Assembly: GCA_020832965.1 (NCBI GenBank)
Contig: JAJHRM010000023.1
Location: forward strand, 1 to 16,894
DNA length: 16,894 nt
Direction: 5' to 3'
Source: Thermofilum sp.
GTDB taxonomy: Archaea > Thermoproteota > Thermoprotei > Thermofilales > Thermofilaceae
Shown one piece after another: positions 14,002-16,894 of the stretch. Position 1 is the first letter of the stretch. Every line of letters starts with the position of its first letter. The notes beneath the pieces were generated by a model, which made no database searches, was not told where the DNA came from, and saw nothing but the letters and a program-made list of their open reading frames with translations. Position numbers and translations under genes: made by a program.

Positions 14002-15343
14002 AAGGTTATTCTTCTTGGGCTTGGACTCCCTGCCGCCCCGCTGCCTTTACGGGGACTTGAGCGGTCACTTCCGGTACATTAAGGGGTTGGCGGAGGACGG
14101 GGCTAAGTTTTCCATGAGGAGCTGTCACCCGCCGATCACGATCCCCGCTTGGCTCGTCATGTTCACGGGGAAGAGCCCGGGCGAGCTGGGGATCTACGGG
14201 TTCCGGCACAAGGTCAAGGGGGGCTACGGCGCGCGCATCGTCAACAGCTCCTACGTTAAAGCCGAGACCTTGTGGGACCGCTTGGGAAGGGAGGGGCTCC
14301 GGGTCGGCCTCTACGGGGTGCCGCCCACCTATCCGCCGCGCCCCGTGAAGGGCTTCCTCGTCTCCGACTTCACGACGCCCGACCCATCCGCGACTTACAC
14401 GTTCCCGACCTGGCTGAAGAGGGAGCTGGAGGCGGCCGCGGGGCCACCAATATTCGACATCGTCTACAGGAGCGGGGATAAGGAGCGGGTGGCTCGCGAC
14501 GTTCTGGCTATGCTGGAGAACCACTTGCGGCAGGTGGAGTACTTGGCCACCTCGAAGGGTTGGGACGCTTTCTTCTACGTTGAGATCGCGGTGGACAGGG
14601 CGCACCACGCGTTCTGGAGGTTTTTCGACCCGCAGCACCCGAGGTTCGAGGAGCACCCGGCGTACAGCAGCGTCATCCCCTCCCTGTACGAGAGGATCGA
14701 TTCCTGGTTCGAGAGGCTGCACCGCAAGCTCCCCAAGGACACGATCGTCGTGGTCGCTAGCGACCATGGGACGAAGGCGATGAAGGGGGCGTTCGTCGTC
14801 AACCAGTGGCTGGCCGAGCTGGGCTTCCTGAAGCTCAAGAAGGATTTCAGAGAGCTGGAGCCGGGCACCGACCTCCGTGAGGAGCTGGTCGATTGGGGGC
14901 GCACGAGGGCTTGGGCGTGGGGCGGGTACTACAGCAGGTTCTTCGTGAACGTTAGGGGGAGGGAGCCCGAGGGCGCGGTGGAGCCTGAAGCGTTCGAGGA
15001 AGTCGTCGATGAGTTGAGGTCCGAGCTGAGGTCGCTGCGCGGCCCGCGGGGCGAGCGGTGGGAGACGCTAGCCGTGAGACCGGCGGAGGTCTACCCGAGG
15101 GCGGAGGGCGACGCGCCCGACCTGATGGTGTACTTCGACGACCTCAGCTGGAGGGCTGCGGGCACGCTGGGTTGGCCGAGCAACTACCTGCCCGAGAACG
15201 ATCGGGGCCCCGATGACGCTGTCCACGACTGGTACGGTGTGCTGGCGGTTTACGACCCCGAGGGCACGGTCTCCCGCTCTGGTGGGGGGGCGCTCGAGGC
15301 CCACGAGGTAAGGCGCCTCCTCGAGGAACTGGTGCTGAGGTAG
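13994..15343 (+). CDS. AlkP-superfamily phosphodiesterase/nucleotide pyrophosphatase-like
   Basis: This 449-residue protein is of the type I phosphodiesterase/nucleotide pyrophosphatase branch (PF01663-like). The two-metal site residues are visible: D11 in 'LGLDSL', nucleophile T49 in 'HPPITIPAWLVMFTGKSPGE', D201/H205 in 'AVDRAHHAFWRF', D257/H258 in 'VVASDHGT' and H411 in 'VHDWYG'. No signal peptide is evident, so it is probably cytoplasmic. The TTG start at 13994 lies inside the last codons of sat (8-base overlap), with GGAGG at 13986-13990, so it is co-translated with ATP sulfurylase. Members cleave nucleotide pyrophosphate bonds, phosphodiesters or phosphonates. Because sulfotransferases release PAP and Sat releases pyrophosphate, a clean-up role in this pathway is possible, but this is inference. 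Superfamily sure; substrate unknown. Confidence 0.9.
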   Translation: MARRLFFLGLDSLPPRCLYGDLSGHFRYIKGLAEDGAKFSMRSCHPPITIPAWLVMFTGKSPGELGIYGFRHKVKGGYGARIVNSSYVKAETLWDRLGREGLRVGLYGVPPTYPPRPVKGFLVSDFTTPDPSATYTFPTWLKRELEAAAGPPIFDIVYRSGDKERVARDVLAMLENHLRQVEYLATSKGWDAFFYVEIAVDRAHHAFWRFFDPQHPRFEEHPAYSSVIPSLYERIDSWFERLHRKLPKDTIVVVASDHGTKAMKGAFVVNQWLAELGFLKLKKDFRELEPGTDLREELVDWGRTRAWAWGGYYSRFFVNVRGREPEGAVEPEAFEEVVDELRSELRSLRGPRGERWETLAVRPAEVYPRAEGDAPDLMVYFDDLSWRAAGTLGWPSNYLPENDRGPDDAVHDWYGVLAVYDPEGTVSRSGGGALEAHEVRRLLEELVLR

Positions 15344-15349
15344 GCCAAA

Positions 15350-15359
15350 AGCGATATAC
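15350..15359 (+). promoter_or_regulatory. TATA-like box for the RHH3 gene (leaderless)
   Basis: GATATA with the upstream CCAAAAGC (BRE-like) is centred near 15356, 26 bases before the GTG at 15382. RHH3 therefore probably has its own promoter despite following the AlkP gene by only 38 bases. Confidence 0.55.
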
Positions 15360-15381
15360 GAGAGGGGGCCGCACCCCTCCC

Positions 15382-15591
15382 GTGGGAGAGAAGGTTTGCA
15401 TCGCGATTTCGAGGGAGCTGTACGAAAGGTGCAAGCGCTTCGTTGAGGAGCGGGGAGGGTTCGGCAGCGTGGAGGAGTTCGTCGAGTTCGTCCTCGGCGA
15501 GGTTTTGAGCGAGGAGGAAGAGAGCGCCCAACTCTCCGAGGAGGAGAAAAGGGAGGTAGAGGGGCGCCTGAAGGCGTTGAGCTACATTTAG
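15382..15591 (+). CDS. Ribbon-helix-helix-like mini-protein 3
   Basis: This 69-residue protein has strand 'KVCIAISRELYERCKRFVEE' (4-23) running into helix 1, the turn 'GGFGSVEEFVEFVLGEVL' (25-42) with helix 2, and the tail 'SEEEKREVEGRLKALSY' (52-68). It is most like RHH2 across the whole length ('GF-SV-EFV-FVL'), so the two look like duplicates. The GTG start is 26 bases from a TATA-like box. It follows the sat-linked AlkP gene and precedes the flippase gene. It probably binds DNA as a dimer and may regulate either flank; the acidic C-terminal half could bind a protein partner instead. Confidence 0.78.
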   Translation: MGEKVCIAISRELYERCKRFVEERGGFGSVEEFVEFVLGEVLSEEEESAQLSEEEKREVEGRLKALSYI

Positions 15592-15634
15592 TCGAAGCGC
15601 GCTTGCTTTCCTTAGCGCGCCGTCTGGCGCGCGG

Positions 15635-15641
15635 TATTTAA
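15635..15641 (+). promoter_or_regulatory. TATA box for the flippase gene (leaderless)
   Basis: TATTTAA in very GC-rich surroundings, centred at 15638, is 25 bases before the ATG at 15663. This both marks a promoter and supports the chosen start of the flippase frame. Confidence 0.65.
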
Positions 15642-15662
15642 CGCGGAGGTGCTGGAGGGCTT

Positions 15663-16894
15663 ATGGCGTCTGAGGGGTTTGGGCGGGCGCTTTCGGGCGC
15701 GGTTTGGCTGACCGCTTACTCGCTGCTCAACGCTTTGGCTGGGCTCGCTTTCTGGGCGGTTGTGGCGGCGCGTTTTGGGCCTGCGGGGGTGGGTGGGGCT
15801 GCGGCGGAGGTGGGGTTGGCGGGTGTGGCGGCGGCGCTGTTGAACTTCGGTTTCCTGCAGCACGCGCTGAGGGAGGTGCCGCTCCGGGGCGCTTCCGCTT
15901 TCTGGGCGGGCTTCCTCGCCTCGTTCCTGCTCGGCTGCTTGGGCGCGCTGGCGCTGGTGCCGCTGGGGGGCCGGTGGGCGCCGCTGCTCGTGCCGCTCTC
16001 GCTCTCTTCGGGGCCGGTGCTGGGGGCGCTGGTGGCGGCGGGCGCCTACCGCTCGGCTTTCGCTTTCCAGGCGCTGGGCTCGCTCGCGAAGCTGCTTTTC
16101 GCCCTCGCGGGCTTCCCGCCGCTCCCCGCGGTCTTCCTCTCCTCGCTCGCTTCGCTGGCTTTCGGCCTGGCGCTCGCCGCCCTAAAGCTGGGTTTCGCGC
16201 GCCCGGGCGGCTGGCGGGGCGTTTTCGTGGTTGCGGCGGGCAACTACCTGCTGAACTTCTCCGGGGGCTTCGCCGCTTCGCTGGGCGTGGTCCTGGTGGA
16301 GCGGGTCGCCGGGCCGAGCGAGGCGGGCATTTTCTACCTGGTTGCGATGGCGGTGCTCGTGCTCTCCTCCTTCTCCTCCTCGCTCGCTTCCTCGAGCATC
16401 CCCCTCATGGTTTCGGGCGGCGGGGGCCTGGCGGCGGAGGGCGCCCGCGTGGCGGCCGGCTTGACCTCGCTGGCGGTCGCTCTCGCCGCGCCGCTCTCCC
16501 CCCTGCTCTTCCCGCTGCTCGGTAAAGGCTTCTCGCCCGGCCCGCTGGCTCTCGCGCTCGCCGCGCCGGCCGCCGTCGAGGTCGCGCTGGTCTCGGCGGC
16601 TTCCGCCCGCTGCAACGCTGAGGGCCGGTGGCGCGAGCTGGCCGCCTTGGGTTTGGCTGGCTCGCTGCCGCTCGCCGCGCTGAGCGCGCTGCTGCCCCGC
16701 CTCCTCCCCGGCGCGGGCTCGGGCCTCGCGCTCTCGCTGGGCTTGCTGCCGGCCTGCCTGCTCGCATTGCGCCTGGTGGGCCGCCGCGCGCTCGCGCCGC
16801 TCCCGCTCTCCGCCGCTTTCTCGCTGCTGGGCTTGGTGCTCGGCCCCTTCTCCTCGCTCCCGCTCGCGCTCTTCGACCTGCTCCTGCTGCACCT
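15663..16894 (+). CDS. Polysaccharide flippase-like membrane protein, 3' end beyond window
   Basis: An ATG at 15663 opens a frame with no stop to the window end (410 codons). The protein begins 'MASEGFGRALSGAVWLTAYS' and is a chain of hydrophobic helices, about a dozen, with short polar loops such as 'AARFGPAGVG' (35-44), 'LREVPLRGASAF' (68-79), 'GNYLLNFSGG' and 'VERVAGPSEAGIFYL'. The N-terminal helix, the 'FGPAGVG' turn and the later 'AGPSEAGIFYLV' match the pattern of Wzx/MVF-type lipid-linked oligosaccharide flippases, where 'G..eaG.y.la' recurs. It would move lipid-linked glycans across the membrane, fitting the glycosyltransferases at the other end of the window. Amino acid content is extreme (Ala, Leu, Gly, Ser, Pro) and GC is the highest in the window. 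A leaderless TATA box supports the start. Family is likely rather than certain; other multidrug/lipid exporters are possible. Confidence 0.75.
   Translation, partial: MASEGFGRALSGAVWLTAYSLLNALAGLAFWAVVAARFGPAGVGGAAAEVGLAGVAAALLNFGFLQHALREVPLRGASAFWAGFLASFLLGCLGALALVPLGGRWAPLLVPLSLSSGPVLGALVAAGAYRSAFAFQALGSLAKLLFALAGFPPLPAVFLSSLASLAFGLALAALKLGFARPGGWRGVFVVAAGNYLLNFSGGFAASLGVVLVERVAGPSEAGIFYLVAMAVLVLSSFSSSLASSSIPLMVSGGGGLAAEGARVAAGLTSLAVALAAPLSPLLFPLLGKGFSPGPLALALAAPAAVEVALVSAASARCNAEGRWRELAALGLAGSLPLAALSALLPRLLPGAGSGLALSLGLLPACLLALRLVGRRALAPLPLSAAFSLLGLVLGPFSSLPLALFDLLLLH

Noticed and set aside
13285..14767. Long - strand frames opposite sat and AlkP2
   Set aside because: Arg/Pro/His/Val-rich translations without motifs; complement of strongly conserved genes.
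15704..16525. Gly/Ala/Arg-rich + strand frame of 273 codons
   Set aside because: It overlaps the flippase in another frame, has no domain-like pattern, and arises from very high GC.
16182..16892. Long - strand frame rich in Glu, Arg and Gln, resembling a coiled coil
   Set aside because: It is the complement of the Ala/Leu/Ser-rich flippase codons; its low-complexity content and lack of motifs mark it as a shadow.
1..16894. CRISPR arrays, rRNA, riboswitches, plasmid origins
   Set aside because: No regularly spaced repeats or recognisable RNA or origin sequence seen on either strand.

Overview
The window looks like a chromosomal segment from a hyperthermophilic archaeon, most likely a crenarchaeote (Thermoproteota). 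I base this on frequent GTG/TTG starts, heavy AGG/AGA arginine use, stop/start overlaps (ATGA, GTGA), TATA-like boxes placed 25-26 bases before start codons (leaderless genes), and an archaeal-style mix of AlkP-superfamily enzymes, ribbon-helix-helix (RHH) mini-proteins and surface-glycan genes. I cannot name the genus with confidence.

Region 1 (1-5749, + strand, very AT-rich) is a glycan or glycolipid assembly block. It holds the end of one GT4 glycosyltransferase, a second GT4 enzyme, a large GT-C-like membrane protein, an unusual ATP-grasp/dual-specificity-phosphatase fusion and a SAM methyltransferase. The last four are packed with 4-base overlaps or a 6-base gap, so they are probably one operon. 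Region 2 (5857-8030, + strand, intermediate GC) is a two-gene unit for GDP-perosamine or a close relative: GDP-mannose 4,6-dehydratase followed by a perosamine-synthase-like aminotransferase. The aminotransferase gene turns AT-rich in its last ~190 bases.

Region 3 (8133-9857) holds a sugar-1-phosphate nucleotidyltransferase on the - strand, which may feed region 2, and a decayed FAD-dependent amine-oxidase-like pseudogene on the + strand, followed by AT-rich sequence with no gene that I can support.

Region 4 (9858-15591, GC-rich) is a sulfate-activation module in two divergent operons around a 25-bp AT-rich inverted repeat at 12568-12592. Leftward run APS kinase (cysC) and a TauE/SafE-type permease with a one-base frameshift; a second promoter then drives an RHH mini-protein and an AlkP/sulfatase-fold enzyme. 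Rightward run a second RHH mini-protein, ATP sulfurylase (sat) and a second AlkP-superfamily phosphodiesterase; a third RHH mini-protein has its own promoter. The three RHH proteins share a C-terminal 'RL(K/R)xL(G/S)Y' tail. Together sat and cysC convert sulfate to APS and then PAPS, the sulfate donor. No sulfotransferase, APS/PAPS reductase or PAP phosphatase is visible.

Region 5 (15663-end, very GC-rich) is an incomplete multi-pass polysaccharide flippase-like gene that runs off the right edge. The whole window is therefore consistent with building and possibly sulfating a cell-surface glycan; the sulfation link is inference from gene proximity.
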